Source: Chrysophaeum taylorii | Taxonomy: Eukaryota; Sar; Pelagophyceae; Pelagomonadales; Pelagomonadaceae | Assembly: GCA_029834535.1 (NCBI GenBank) | Contig: JAQMWT010000456.1 | Coordinates: 62,001-126,000, forward strand | Direction: 5' to 3' | DNA length: 64,000 nt | Shown: positions 53,548 through 62,901 of the stretch, one piece after another | Position numbering within the stretch: position 1 is the stretch's first letter | Layout of the letters: each line of letters begins with the position of its first letter | Position numbers and translations under genes: made by a program | Notes under the pieces: generated by a model | What the model was told of the DNA's origin: nothing | Database searches by the model: none | What the model saw: the letters and a program-made list of their open reading frames with translations, nothing else

Positions 53548-56500
53548 TCAGGCCGTGCCCAGATGTTGGTGTCGTGCGAAGGAGGCCGTGCGGCGAGAGT
53601 AAAAGTCGACGTTCCAGAGGCAGCGGGCCTGGAGGTCGGAAAAGCAGGGGATGAAGCTGAGGAGGAGGACGGGGCCGAAGGTGGCGAGGCCGCAGAGGTA
53701 GTGGAAGGCGCGGACGATCTCGCGGACGACGGTGGATTTAGTGGCATTTTGCCGGTTCACGAGAGGCGTCTTGGAGAAAACGAGGAACGCGTCGGCGAGG
53801 AGGTAGGCGATGGTCGCGGTCGCAAAGGCGAGGGCAATCAGAGATCCGAGATCCATACCCTTAAAGACGAGGGCGATGACGAGGGCGGCGAGAATGGTGG
53901 TGGTCCAGACGTACTTTTGGGCGCGGAGGCGCGGCGGCGCGTCGAGGATATCGCGACGGTCGAGGTCGGCGAGGCGTATCGAAATCATCGCGACGACCGC
54001 GAGGGCGAGGGCGAGGAGCATGCTGACGGTAGGGCCAAAGGTGAAGAGGGCATTGCGAGACCTCGACGCTGCGAGCTCGGAGAAGCCGTAGTAGAGGAGG
54101 AGGCGGCGGGCGCGCGGCACGAAGACGAGGAAAAGCCTAGTCTCGAGAGGTCGTCGATGGATCGTCGCTTCCGCCCGCGCCCACCAGAGTTCCCACGACG
54201 GAGCGGGGTTCTGATTTCTCGAGAAGGCATGGTCGGTAGCAGTCATCCAGCGGTGCCAGGACTTGAAATCTTCGAGGGTCTGCCGATAGTCCATGCCCTC
54301 GGGGTTGAAGAGGAAGGGTGGAAAGAGGAGCCCAAAAACAAAGAAGATGGCGACGACCTCGTTGCGAAGAAAGGACGCGGTCGAAGAATAGGAGGAAGCG
54401 CAAAAAAACAAGGCCAGAGCGACAACCAGCTCCCAGCCGACGATGAAGTGCGATTTCCAATACCGCATAAACATAAACCGGAAGTCGGCGCGGTCCAAGC
54501 CGCCGCCGCCGTCCAAGCCGCCGCCGCCGCCGATTCGGCGGCCAAACTGTTTGGTTTGGCGGCGGGATGCCCCGTAGACGATGGTCGCGTGGACGGCGTG
54601 GGCCTTGGTCGCGACCTGGAAGACGTACAAGAGGACGCCACCCCGCAGCAACATCTTCTCGACGAAGTGCGAGACGGCGGCGCCGACTCCGACCTCGACC
54701 GACGTCGAAACGACTTCCGCGACGAGAACGAGCGCGTAGAGACCGAGGATCTGGGAGGCGAAGACCGTGTCGTAGGCGAGCGACCGGATTTTGTCGTCGA
54801 TCGCGTCGTCGACGGCAGCCTGAATGCCGCGCGCCGCCAAAAATAGCTTGACGTAGGTCGCGACGAAAAAAAACGCGACGACGCCGACTCGCAGCAAAAA
54901 ACGGCCCGTCGACGAGTAAAAAATTGAAAAATGACGCACGATGTCGACCTGGCATCCGAGGCGAAAGACGTCTCTCGACAGCATCTGTTCGGCGTTGCCT
55001 TTGGCTGCGATCTCGGCGTCGAAAGCGGAGAATCGCGCCAAGCCGAAATCCACCGACCTGCCGACTTGGATCGCGTCCGACTGGGTCGAGCGGCCTCCTC
55101 GGAGCACAAAGTTGAACCCCCCAAAAATATCTTCGGATAGGTTGATGCCCTCGCTCGCCTTGGCGATGCCGCCGCACGTCATGGCGGCGATCCGATGGAA
55201 GTAGTCGGGGTGGCCGTAGTGGAACCTCGCGTTGAGCGGAACGTCGAGGACGCGCTGGGTCGCCGTCACGAACAGCGAGGCTTGGGTCGACACGAAGGAC
55301 GCGAGGCTCGAGACGTCTGCTGCGGCAGAGACGAATTCGCGGTGGCCGGCGATCCTCGGACCGTCGGCGCGAAGAGGGACCGAAAAACTCCTGTCGAGAA
55401 AGAACGGCAGCTTGAACGCCTCTTCGGCGTAGCTCTCCTGATTCGCGTCGATCGCCTGCACAGCGTCGCCGCGCGTGAAAATGAGCGCGTGGTTCTGGTT
55501 GCAGGCCTTGGCTTGACCGACCAAAAACGGATCCCCCGGAAGGACGACGCGATAGACGTCGACGACGCGCCCAACTTCGGGGTCCCACTTTGCCAAAACC
55601 GACGAGTATATCGCGTCCATGTTGTCGCCGGCGGTCGTGCGCTTGTCGACGTACGCGACCCGCACGTTTTCGAACTCGCGCATGATGGCCTCGATACGAG
55701 CGGCGCGCGTGCGCTCCTCGTCGGACACGTCGTCGCGAGTCCTCCTAAAACGGCCGTAATTCCGGCACGATAGAATCAGCGAGTACTTGAGCTTGGCGAA
55801 GTCGCCGTACGAGGACGCGTCGAAGGGTTCGAGGACCTGGATCGCGTCCCCGAACGTCAGCGGCTCGTCGCCGCTACTCTTTCCCCCCAATACCTCCGAG
55901 AGGTGGGCGGACAGCCTTAATATCCTGTCGTAGTGCATCATCCCGCGCGCCGCGCGGAAGAGCGTTTGCCCGCGGAGCGCCGCCCACCGTTCGACCTCCG
56001 ACGAAGGGATGATGGGGCCCCATTCCCCGCCCTCAAAACGTTCCTCCAAATTGTCGTATTCCTCGGGGTGTATCATCCGCAGCTTCTCGAGCAGAGACTT
56101 CGTCTTCGCGTCGGCGAGAGAATACGTCGCGGCGACCGAATCCGAATCATCATCCAAATCATCATCCGAATCGTCGTCGTCGTCGTCGTCGAAGTGGATC
56201 AGGGTCGACGCTTCTCGCGTGGCCGCGACGGCCGGGAGGCCGCCGGCCCTGGCGACGGGGCGGAGCGAGTTGACGAAAAACGAGAGGCGACGCCACGCCT
56301 CTGTCGACAGGATTTTTTTTGGCTCGACGGGCATCCCCGAGCGACAAATAGCCGGATCCTCCAGGGCATTCAAGACAAAAGGCTTTCCCTCGTCGATCTT
56401 GACGATCTTGTAGACGAGAACATCGACCTCGGCGTCGCTCAAAAGGTCCTGCTCTCGCATGGTGCGGACGGTTTCGTTCCACGCGGCGGCCAACCACAAG

Positions 56501-58284
56501 CGGCGCCGGAGGACCTCGTCGGCGCGCGCGTCGAGCGCCGGAAGGTCCTCGGCAAAGAGGGACCGCGCGAGCCGCCGCGCGGAGGTGGTGGTGGTTTCTT
56601 CGGGGTGAATCTCGACGTCGTCCTCGGCCAACGTGCTTCGCTGCCAGCTCAAACCCCTGCCGCTTTCCTCGGCGACTCCTCCTCCTCCTCCTCCTCCTCT
56701 CCTCGAGCCGCGGTGGCGGCAGTCGGCCAGGTCGAGGGCGTCCGGGAGATGCTTGAGGGTGCTGAGGACCTGGCTCGGAGTGCGGTCCGAGCCGACGCCC
56801 CTCGATATGCCCACGACAGCAGAGAAGAGGTTCGAGAAAAACAAGTACCATATCTCGAGGTCGAGAAAGAAGAAGAGGGCGCTCGGCAGCCACGCGGGGA
56901 TCACGAGCGCCAGGTGCCACGCGTCCGTGACCCCCAGATTCTCGACCCGCACCCTCCCGAGGGTCCAGGTGACGAGGTGCCAGCGAAACGCGTCAGCCCC
57001 CTCCGCCTCGATAGCCGACGGATCGCGGCAGCGTCGCGCGAGCTCCACCAGAGGGTCGATCGACGCGACCCAGCTCGCGTACAGCTTGCAGACAATTGCC
57101 ACGAACCAGAGCGCCACCGCCCCCAAGGAATGACGCGGGCGGACCCGGAAGTAGGTCTGGAACTCCCCGCCGCACACCTCGCCGAGCACGGGGTGCCGGA
57201 GGTTGAGGGGGCGCACGTAGCGCGTCACTTCAAAAGCCGCCGTCGTTCCCAACAAAAGCGTCGCGACGAAACGGTACGCGGGCGACGAGAGTCGGAGATA
57301 CAGAAGCACGGGAAAGAGGGCGATGAGGACGGAGCGCCGCACGCACCGCAGCACGTAGACGACCAACACGGCGGCGGGACCGTAGTTCGCGCGAGGTGCG
57401 GGTCGCCCGAGCACGACGAACTCGGCGACTTCTCTGAGCGAAAGACACGCGGCCAAAGTCAACGCGAGATCGGGGAACAGCCGAATCAAACTGCCCTCCG
57501 AGATCTTTATGAGAGCGTGAAAGGCGACCGCATGGGAGGCGACGACCCGGAACTGAGACCGCAACGCGTGGAGGTAACTCCTCGTCTCGAGATACGTCTT
57601 TTGAAACGTATACCTCCCCAAAACCTGCGCATACGACTGGCCGCTCTCCAAGGCGAAGAGCGCGTCTTTGATAAAGAGCGGGTCGTGGCACGTTTCGTTA
57701 AAGTCGCAGTAATTGACGCGATCGACGTGGTCGTCGCCCGCAAACCCCGCGATAATCTTATACGCGGGCTCGATTATCTTCGCGAGGTACGGCGCGGCGA
57801 CCTCGTCGCACAAGCCCTTGGTCATCGAGGCCCGGTCCCACCGCCGCAGCAAGTCGTGAAAGACCATGCACAAAAACTCCGGCGCAAACCTCAAATTCGA
57901 CGCCTCGCCCCACACGAGATGCATCAGCGCGACCTCCACGGCTGCCCGTTCTCTTTTTGATCCTCCGAGGTCGTTTTTCACGATCTCCAGACCGACCTGG
58001 CCCAGCCATTTCGTATAGTTCCACAACAGGTCCCCCCGAACCGCCAGCAACGCCGCCTTGGCGGCCTTCTCGGTCGCCGCCATGCGCGACGCGACGCACA
58101 GCACGGCAGCCTCGCGCACGTTGCGCGCGTTGTCATTTTGGAACTTGAAACGACGTTCAAGCAACCCAAATATGTCCTCGTCCCCGACCAAAAATACGTC
58201 GCGCGCCGCCGTCACCTGCTTGGACACGGGCCGCGCCACGCCACCCAGCCCGAGATCCCGCCGCGCAAAGTCGAGGATGTTCAT
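53548..58284 (-). CDS. Callose synthase / 1,3-beta-glucan synthase (GT48)
   Basis: A single frame of 1578 residues, ATG 58284 (MNILDFARRDLGLGG) to TGA 53548-53550, without introns. It transfers glucose from UDP-glucose to 1,3-beta-glucan at a membrane. Order: FKS1 domain 1 (ALMHLVWGEASNLRFAPEFL, ~residues 116-140), a first helix cluster (~270-560), a cytosolic loop with an acidic run DDDDDDDSDDDLDDDSD (~700), and the glucan synthase core. Core motifs are KPFVLNALEDPAICRSGM, YSILSCRNYGRFR, VLPGDPFLVGQAKACNQNHA, REFVSAAADVSSLASFVSTQ, LNARFHYGHPDYFHRIAAMT, GGIAKASEGINLSEDIFGGF and GNAEQMLSRDVFRLG (~820-1105). A second helix cluster ends the protein (~1125-1570). It is shorter than plant CalS and yeast Fks1 (~1750-1950), mainly at the N-terminus. 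Use for storage glucan or wall is open. Confidence 0.92.
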   Translation of the reverse strand: MNILDFARRDLGLGGVARPVSKQVTAARDVFLVGDEDIFGLLERRFKFQNDNARNVREAAVLCVASRMAATEKAAKAALLAVRGDLLWNYTKWLGQVGLEIVKNDLGGSKRERAAVEVALMHLVWGEASNLRFAPEFLCMVFHDLLRRWDRASMTKGLCDEVAAPYLAKIIEPAYKIIAGFAGDDHVDRVNYCDFNETCHDPLFIKDALFALESGQSYAQVLGRYTFQKTYLETRSYLHALRSQFRVVASHAVAFHALIKISEGSLIRLFPDLALTLAACLSLREVAEFVVLGRPAPRANYGPAAVLVVYVLRCVRRSVLIALFPVLLYLRLSSPAYRFVATLLLGTTAAFEVTRYVRPLNLRHPVLGEVCGGEFQTYFRVRPRHSLGAVALWFVAIVCKLYASWVASIDPLVELARRCRDPSAIEAEGADAFRWHLVTWTLGRVRVENLGVTDAWHLALVIPAWLPSALFFFLDLEIWYLFFSNLFSAVVGISRGVGSDRTPSQVLSTLKHLPDALDLADCRHRGSRRGGGGGGGVAEESGRGLSWQRSTLAEDDVEIHPEETTTTSARRLARSLFAEDLPALDARADEVLRRRLWLAAAWNETVRTMREQDLLSDAEVDVLVYKIVKIDEGKPFVLNALEDPAICRSGMPVEPKKILSTEAWRRLSFFVNSLRPVARAGGLPAVAATREASTLIHFDDDDDDDSDDDLDDDSDSVAATYSLADAKTKSLLEKLRMIHPEEYDNLEERFEGGEWGPIIPSSEVERWAALRGQTLFRAARGMMHYDRILRLSAHLSEVLGGKSSGDEPLTFGDAIQVLEPFDASSYGDFAKLKYSLILSCRNYGRFRRTRDDVSDEERTRAARIEAIMREFENVRVAYVDKRTTAGDNMDAIYSSVLAKWDPEVGRVVDVYRVVLPGDPFLVGQAKACNQNHALIFTRGDAVQAIDANQESYAEEAFKLPFFLDRSFSVPLRADGPRIAGHREFVSAAADVSSLASFVSTQASLFVTATQRVLDVPLNARFHYGHPDYFHRIAAMTCGGIAKASEGINLSEDIFGGFNFVLRGGRSTQSDAIQVGRSVDFGLARFSAFDAEIAAKGNAEQMLSRDVFRLGCQVDIVRHFSIFYSSTGRFLLRVGVVAFFFVATYVKLFLAARGIQAAVDDAIDDKIRSLAYDTVFASQILGLYALVLVAEVVSTSVEVGVGAAVSHFVEKMLLRGGVLLYVFQVATKAHAVHATIVYGASRRQTKQFGRRIGGGGGLDGGGGLDRADFRFMFMRYWKSHFIVGWELVVALALFFCASSYSSTASFLRNEVVAIFFVFGLLFPPFLFNPEGMDYRQTLEDFKSWHRWMTATDHAFSRNQNPAPSWELWWARAEATIHRRPLETRLFLVFVPRARRLLLYYGFSELAASRSRNALFTFGPTVSMLLALALAVVAMISIRLADLDRRDILDAPPRLRAQKYVWTTTILAALVIALVFKGMDLGSLIALAFATATIAYLLADAFLVFSKTPLVNRQNATKSTVVREIVRAFHYLCGLATFGPVLLLSFIPCFSDLQARCLWNVDFYSRRTASFARHQHLGTA

Positions 58285-59814
58285 AAGTACATACAATAAT
58301 TATTACTACTACACACGACTTTCATTCGAGACACACCCACCAGTTCTTTTTGTACCATCCACAGTTTCCTTCCTTCCGTATCCTTCCTTCCTTCCTTCCT
58401 TCGTCTCGAGACCACGTGTTTCCTGTACGTGGGGGCGAAATTTTACGACTTCGTACGCAACGGACCTCGAAACAAAAGAAAAGCAAAAACGGCGATGATC
58501 GATCTATCTCTAGCTTTTTTTCTAACAACAACAACAACAAGCCAGAATGGATGATGAGCATGCAAAGGGGATGAGCAAGGAAGACGCAACAACGCAGCGG
58601 GGGGCGGTAAAAGTAGTAGGCGAGCAGGGAAAGAAGGAGTGACGACGCGAGAAAAAGAAGAGTTCAAGGGAATAGAGAGAGTAACAGCAGGCGAAGACTG
58701 TAAGACGACGACGGTCGCAGCATGCTACCAAATTTTTAGGCCGCCATAATGTGGTCCGGCGGCAAAATACAACATGTCGCGAGAGCATGAGGTCATGAGC
58801 ATCAACGCCACGAGCAACAACAACAACAACAACAACAACACGGATGTGTGTCAATAAGCTCCTGCCGGCAAACGACCACGTACTACAAAGTCATATAAGC
58901 AGCATCGGATGCGACGGGGAGAGCAGACGAACGTCGCGGTCGTAAATCAAAAAGCAAGAACGTGGTTCCGAGAGTCGAGTCCTGTAAAGAAAGTCATGCT
59001 CGCGACCATATGTACAGAAGGATGGAGCAGCAGAGTAGCCACATTTAAAACTCTGTCTCGCCGTCGTCAAAGTGGAATGTGGGCACGTAGTTCGAAGATT
59101 GTGCTCGAAGCCACTCAAGAAGAAAGAAGAAAGAACAACCCCTTTTACTTACGCAGCAGAGCGCTGTCGGGTGGCTAATTACCAGAATGAGAAACTTATT
59201 ATTATTATTATTATTAACCTGCAAAGCACGCGTCATGAATGACATTCACGGGCCGACGAAAGACGATGTCCGGATTAGCAACAACGAGGGTGGAGCTACA
59301 TCCGCAGACTCTCAAATGCAGTAAGGCACGCAGCGCAAAGCTGCGCCCCCGCGCCACACCCGCCCCACAAGGCCATCAGCAAGATGCTGGAGAGACTCGC
59401 CGACAAATGGAGGACTGCGAAGAGAGGATTTGCGGCGGCGGCGGCGGCGGCGGCGTTGTTTGGGGTGGCCGCGCACCCACCCACTCGAGGTCAAACGAAC
59501 CAAAAACAGCCGCGCTAGGCTCGGAGTGCTTCATGAATGAAGCTAGGACCATTGTGTCGCCGAAGAGGTGAGGTGGAGGGAGGGTGGAGAGATCGCGTCC
59601 CTATTCTCAAATTTTGTTTATGAAGAAGATGCCCCATGTGTCGTTCTTTATTAACGGACGACTGCTAATTATTATTGTCGATAATAAGTGTATATTGCGT
59701 TTTCCTCGAAGACTCTAAGAAGACGTCGATAACAACATCATAATAGACAACCAGAAGGAAAGTAAAAGAAGGATACGTATCCGGTATATCCACAACAACA
59801 ACAACAACAAAGAA
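58285..59814. other. Divergent intergenic region, 1.5 kb
   Basis: Lies between the 5' ends of the callose synthase (-) and the LRR protein (+), so it probably holds both promoters. Simple repeats: CCTT near 58376-58400, CAA near 58810-58839, ATT near 59196-59216 and GGC near 59433-59453. Around 59296-59518 small frames with alanine-rich hydrophobic stretches exist on both strands. No domain is recognised. Confidence 0.5.
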
Positions 59815-62800
59815 ATGTTGGTGGCCATCGACGATGAGGCGAAATGGCGCGCGACCCGGCCACCCAAGATCCGTAAAATCGACAAGCTCGATAAACTCGT
59901 CCCGGTCGTGGTGGACCAGCACCACCGGCAAGACAAAGAAGTCATCGATCTGACGGCGGGGTTGCAGATGTTGAAGGAGCCCGGCGAGCTGAAAAAAAAA
60001 AGGGGATTGGTGGGTCCGAGCGTGTTCGAGCGCGAGTCGCCGCGGGCCAAGGCGACGCTGCGCGCGTTGTTGTGCGAGTTCCTCGTCGACGACGACGACG
60101 ATGGAAGGGGGGTGAGAATCCGCGACGATATCGACTTGGCCGCGTACGCGCTTACGGCCGGGCGCGAGGTGACGAACGCGACAGTCCAGGAGATGTGCGT
60201 GATGCAGCCGTCGATGAAAAGCCTCGACGTGAGCGGGTGCTGGAGGGTCGGGGACGCGGCGCTGTGGGCCATCGGACGGCACTGCGGAGGGCTCGAAAAG
60301 CTGGTCGCGGCAGAGTGCGAGTGCACGCGGGTCGGGCTGCGCGCGCTGAGCCTCGGGTGCCCGAAGCTCGCAATTTTGAGCCTGGAGAGGTGCGCGTTTG
60401 TCGATGACGCCGCGCTCACGGCGATCGCCGCGGGGTGTCCGGGACTCCGGAGCCTTTCGATCAAGGGATGCGGGAGCGCGACGGACGACGGCATAGCTTC
60501 GTTAGCCCGCGGGTGTCGCGGGCTAACGAAGCTCGACGCGAGCGGGTGCGCGCGGGTCGGGGAGTTCGGCGACCGCGGTCTTTTGGCCTTGGGGCGGTAC
60601 TGCAGCGAGCTCGAGGAGTTGGATTTGTACGGGTGCGCACACGCGCAGGACGGTGGCGTGATCGCGGTCGCGTTCGGGTGCGAGCGGTTGAGGATCCTGA
60701 GGCTGACGGGGTGTCGCGAGATCACGGGGGCATCGCTCGAGGCGCTCGCTGCGAAATGTGCGCTGCTCGAGGAGCTTTGCATCGTGGGGTGCGAGCGTTT
60801 GAGGGACCGAGACCTCGAGCGGATGGTTGCGTTTCGACGTCTCGAGAGATTAGACGCGAGCGGATGTCCGGGAATCGGGGCGAAGGGTCTCGGGGCAATC
60901 GCCACCGGGTGCCCGGAGCTTGTGGATTTGAAGGTCCGCGGGTGCGCGAGAGTCGGGGACGAGGCGTGCGAGGCCCTCGCTTCTTCTTCTTCTTCTTCTT
61001 CTTCCAAGGTTTGCTGCTGCCTCCGGACGCTGGATTTGAGCGGCTGCAATCTCGTATCCGAAAAAGGTATCTCGGCCGTCGCGAAAGCGCATGCCGGTCT
61101 CGCCAAGCTCGACGTCACCTCGTGCGCGCGCGTCTCGCGGCACTGTTTATGGCGAATTGCGGAGGAGGTCCTCGAGTTCGCGGAGGTGGCAAAAGACTTT
61201 GTCGGGCTGACGCCGAAACCAAACGCGGACGCCCTCCGGGAGGAAGCCGAGAAGAGCAAAATACGGCACCGCGAGGCCACGCAGATCGAGCGGGTGTGGC
61301 GGGGGGCGATATCGCGGCTCGGGGTCCGGTCGGCGGTTCGTCGGCGGATGGTGGTGCGTTCCGCGACGCGCTTCCAGGCCTGCGCGCGGGGGGCGATCGC
61401 GCGGTCGCGGGTCCGCGAAATTTCTGTCGTCCGCCGCGAGATAGCCGGGTCGACCTTGTTCGCCGCGCTCTGGCGCGGCTACGCGGTTCGGCAAAACGTG
61501 TTTGCCGCCCTGCGGCGCGCGAACGCGCTGCGAATCAAAAACGAAATTTATGCTGCGCGGATCCAACGGTATTACCGCGGCTTTGGTAGTCGCAAACGAA
61601 CTTTCCTCGAAAGCCGTTGCAAACTTCTCGAAGGGCGAATCGCGGAAGCGCGGATTCGCGCGGTTATGGAAACAAAAGCGATTCGCGTGCAGCAGCTGGT
61701 CCGCGGGATCGCGGGGCGACGCGCCGCAGCTTCGGTCCGCGCGAGTCGAGACTTAATCTCGAAGCGTCGCGTTTTGGAATTGCGCGCCGGAATCGTCGCG
61801 ACGCGCGTCGCGCGCGGGGCTCGAGGCAGGCGCCTCGCGCGGGCGCGGCGGGCCGGTCTCGCCTGGCAGGCCCGGCGCTGGCGGTGCGCGCGGCGGGTCG
61901 AAGCAGCCTGGCGCGGCCGGCGCGGTCGACTCGAGGCGAAGCGGCTGCGCGAAGCTCGCCGGATATCTTCGTTTCGAGAAGCCGCGACGCGCGTTCAAGC
62001 CACGTATCGCGCCGGGCGCGCTCGGTTCCTCGCGACCATCGCCGCCGCCATGGAGGCCGAACGCTTTATCGCGCGCACCTCTCTCGTCTTGATCCAGTCC
62101 GCGATTCGCCGCGCTCTGTGCGCGCGGCGCGCGCGGAGGGCCCGGTCGGAAAGGGCCGTTTGGGTCCAAAAGACCCGCGCTGCCGGAAATATCCAGCGCG
62201 TGCTCCGCGGCCACTACGGTCGCACGGCCTACGAGATAGCCAGACGCCTCGACGAGCTCCGGGATCGCGCGGCGCCTCTGTACCGTCGCCTCGACGTGCT
62301 CCGGGTCGAGGCGCGGGACGCGGCCAAGGATACCGAAGAGACGAAATCGCGCCTCGCCGCTTTGCGCGAGGATTCGAACCAGATGGCCGCCGAACTGGCC
62401 GAAATCTCGCGCCTCGGACGCCCGGTATTCTGGGACACGGCGCGGCTCACGGGTTACCCCCAGCGCTTCGAGACGAAGTTCCTCGAGGCGCGTTTCGAGG
62501 AGCTATTGGACGCGAGCAAATCGCGGCTCGCCGAGCTCGAGGATTTGCTCCAACTTCGCGCCATCGTCGCCCGCGACAAGGAGCGCCTCGTCCGCGAGGT
62601 CCGCCGCGAACTCGCGCCCCTCGCCGACGGCCTCGCCGAGCGCGCGCGCGAAAGCCGCGTCTCGCGCCTCCGGGAAAGGGTGCGGTCCGAACGCCGGGCG
62701 GCTACCTTCCTCCAATCCAAGGCCCGCGGCGTCCTGGTGCGCAGGGCGCGCGCCCGTCTCGAGGACCGCGACCACTGGCATCATCATCATCATCATCTAG

Positions 62801-62901
62801 ACGACCACCACGCCTCCTACTACTGGCACGCCCTCACAGACGAAACCAGGTGGGCTCGGCCCCTCGAACTCGTCTACTTCCCACTCCGATCATCATCATG
62901 A
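59815..62901 (+). CDS. LRR (cysteine-type) protein with IQ motifs, coiled coil and WW-like end
   Basis: 1028 codons from ATG 59815 (after a CAA-rich leader) to TGA 62899-62901, no introns. Residues ~130-445 form about twelve cysteine-containing LRRs of the F-box/AMN1 type, for example LDVSGCWRVGDAALWAIGRH and LDLYGCAHAQDGGVIAVAFG; I see no F-box in front. Residues ~489-808 contain many IQ-like calmodulin-binding helices (IERVWRGAISRLGVRSAVRR, RIQRYYRGFGSRKR, VQATYRAGRARF, IQRVLRGHYGR). A coiled coil follows (~812-962), then one more IQ-like helix (FLQSKARGVLVRRARARL), a His run, and YYWHALTDETRWARP, which matches the second half of a WW domain. A cytoskeletal or ciliary scaffold regulated by calmodulin is a reasonable inference; the combination is unusual. 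A Ser run interrupts the last LRRs. Its stop overlaps the convergent oxygenase gene. Confidence 0.8.
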   Translation: MLVAIDDEAKWRATRPPKIRKIDKLDKLVPVVVDQHHRQDKEVIDLTAGLQMLKEPGELKKKRGLVGPSVFERESPRAKATLRALLCEFLVDDDDDGRGVRIRDDIDLAAYALTAGREVTNATVQEMCVMQPSMKSLDVSGCWRVGDAALWAIGRHCGGLEKLVAAECECTRVGLRALSLGCPKLAILSLERCAFVDDAALTAIAAGCPGLRSLSIKGCGSATDDGIASLARGCRGLTKLDASGCARVGEFGDRGLLALGRYCSELEELDLYGCAHAQDGGVIAVAFGCERLRILRLTGCREITGASLEALAAKCALLEELCIVGCERLRDRDLERMVAFRRLERLDASGCPGIGAKGLGAIATGCPELVDLKVRGCARVGDEACEALASSSSSSSSKVCCCLRTLDLSGCNLVSEKGISAVAKAHAGLAKLDVTSCARVSRHCLWRIAEEVLEFAEVAKDFVGLTPKPNADALREEAEKSKIRHREATQIERVWRGAISRLGVRSAVRRRMVVRSATRFQACARGAIARSRVREISVVRREIAGSTLFAALWRGYAVRQNVFAALRRANALRIKNEIYAARIQRYYRGFGSRKRTFLESRCKLLEGRIAEARIRAVMETKAIRVQQLVRGIAGRRAAASVRASRDLISKRRVLELRAGIVATRVARGARGRRLARARRAGLAWQARRWRCARRVEAAWRGRRGRLEAKRLREARRISSFREAATRVQATYRAGRARFLATIAAAMEAERFIARTSLVLIQSAIRRALCARRARRARSERAVWVQKTRAAGNIQRVLRGHYGRTAYEIARRLDELRDRAAPLYRRLDVLRVEARDAAKDTEETKSRLAALREDSNQMAAELAEISRLGRPVFWDTARLTGYPQRFETKFLEARFEELLDASKSRLAELEDLLQLRAIVARDKERLVREVRRELAPLADGLAERARESRVSRLRERVRSERRAATFLQSKARGVLVRRARARLEDRDHWHHHHHHLDDHHASYYWHALTDETRWARPLELVYFPLRSSS

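Noticed and set aside
55933-57960. A 675-codon + strand frame opposite the callose synthase
   Set aside because: It is antisense to a well-supported GT48 gene, Arg/Glu/Gly-rich and without any domain. It is the mirror of codon bias in GC-rich DNA.
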